Shown here piece after piece: positions 63,840 through 64,000 of a DNA stretch of 64,000 nucleotides (positions are counted from its first letter, which is position 1; every line of letters starts with the position of its first letter). A program made the translations under genes and the position numbers. Origin of the DNA: Pseudomonadota bacterium (lineage in GTDB: Bacteria; Pseudomonadota; Alphaproteobacteria; Sphingomonadales; Govanellaceae); the NCBI GenBank assembly GCA_003577275.1, contig QEVO01000002.1, positions 1-64,000 of the forward strand, written 5' to 3'. The notes under the pieces were generated by a model. That model did no database searches and was not told the DNA's origin. It saw only the letters and a program-made list of their open reading frames with translations.

Positions 63840-64000
63840 ACCCGTGGCGAGGGGCAAACGGCGGCGAGTCCGCGAGTCAAAGCCTTCTCCTTGCGGAGAA
63901 GGCGCCGAGGCGAAGCCCGAGGCGGATGAGGTGAAAACGACACCACCTCACCCGGCCGCTGATCGCGGCCACCCTCTCCTGCCAGGAGAGGGGAATTAAG
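63840..64000. repeat. REP-like inverted repeats at right edge
   Basis: CCTTCTCC/GGAGAAGG, GAGGTG/CACCTC and CCCTCTCCTG/CAGGAGAGGG occur in succession. These are typical of intergenic REP-type clusters in GC-rich proteobacteria. Between 63692 and 63839 only AT-rich leader sequence of the lectin gene is seen. Confidence 0.55.

Overview
The window is about 60% GC and most likely comes from an alphaproteobacterial chromosome, perhaps Rhodospirillales-like. The basis is the conserved housekeeping block lptD-surA-pdxA-rsmA, the divergent pepA-holC pair, an ABC-F ATPase, ndk, a tRNA-Ser gene and a C-terminal surface-anchor protein. The exact taxon cannot be read from the sequence.

Layout. (1) Positions 1-3,600 are accessory DNA. 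They hold an array of hairpin-rich units whose ends look like the 3' end of an initiator tRNA, a membrane-anchored DUF2726 nuclease-like gene, and an AT-richer minus-strand cassette. That cassette encodes a small conserved protein, a three-helix membrane protein, a Thoeris ThsB-type TIR protein and a second, unrelated TIR protein: a probable anti-phage system with an unusual make-up. A dead MFS transporter fragment closes the region. (2) Positions 3,900-23,900 are catabolic. They encode a four-gene 2-oxoacid oxidoreductase resembling phenylglyoxylate dehydrogenase, a GntR regulator with visible operators, a cupin, a TonB receptor, three tandem serine hydrolases, an SDR, an MFS permease, a HyuA/HyuB pair, an AhpD-like protein, a beta-keto acid cleavage enzyme and another SDR. 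(3) Positions 23,950-27,750 hold a Kef-type antiporter, a tandem universal stress protein and a DapA-like aldolase. (4) Positions 27,800-40,100 carry MarR and TetR regulators, then a tightly overlapping operon that looks like a complete acetophenone-carboxylase-type enzyme (ApcA, B, E, C, D), a CoA ligase, and a DUF35 plus thiolase pair. (5) Positions 40,200-50,400 hold a second TonB receptor, two NTF2-like proteins, four SDRs, MarR, an HSL-type esterase, threonine aldolase and a hydroxyacid dehydrogenase. (6) Positions 50,400-64,000 are housekeeping genes, plus a GIY-YIG gene enclosed by direct repeats that contain the tRNA-Ser 3' end.

Working model (inference). TonB receptors import a bulky, probably aromatic or cyclic compound. 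Esterases and SDRs convert it to a ketone. ATP-dependent carboxylases make a beta-keto acid. That acid is either CoA-activated and thiolysed (ligase, DUF35/thiolase) or cleaved directly with acetyl-CoA (BKACE). The 2-oxoacid oxidoreductase would make an acyl-CoA from a 2-oxoacid intermediate. Shared operator-like sequences support control by the local TetR and GntR proteins.
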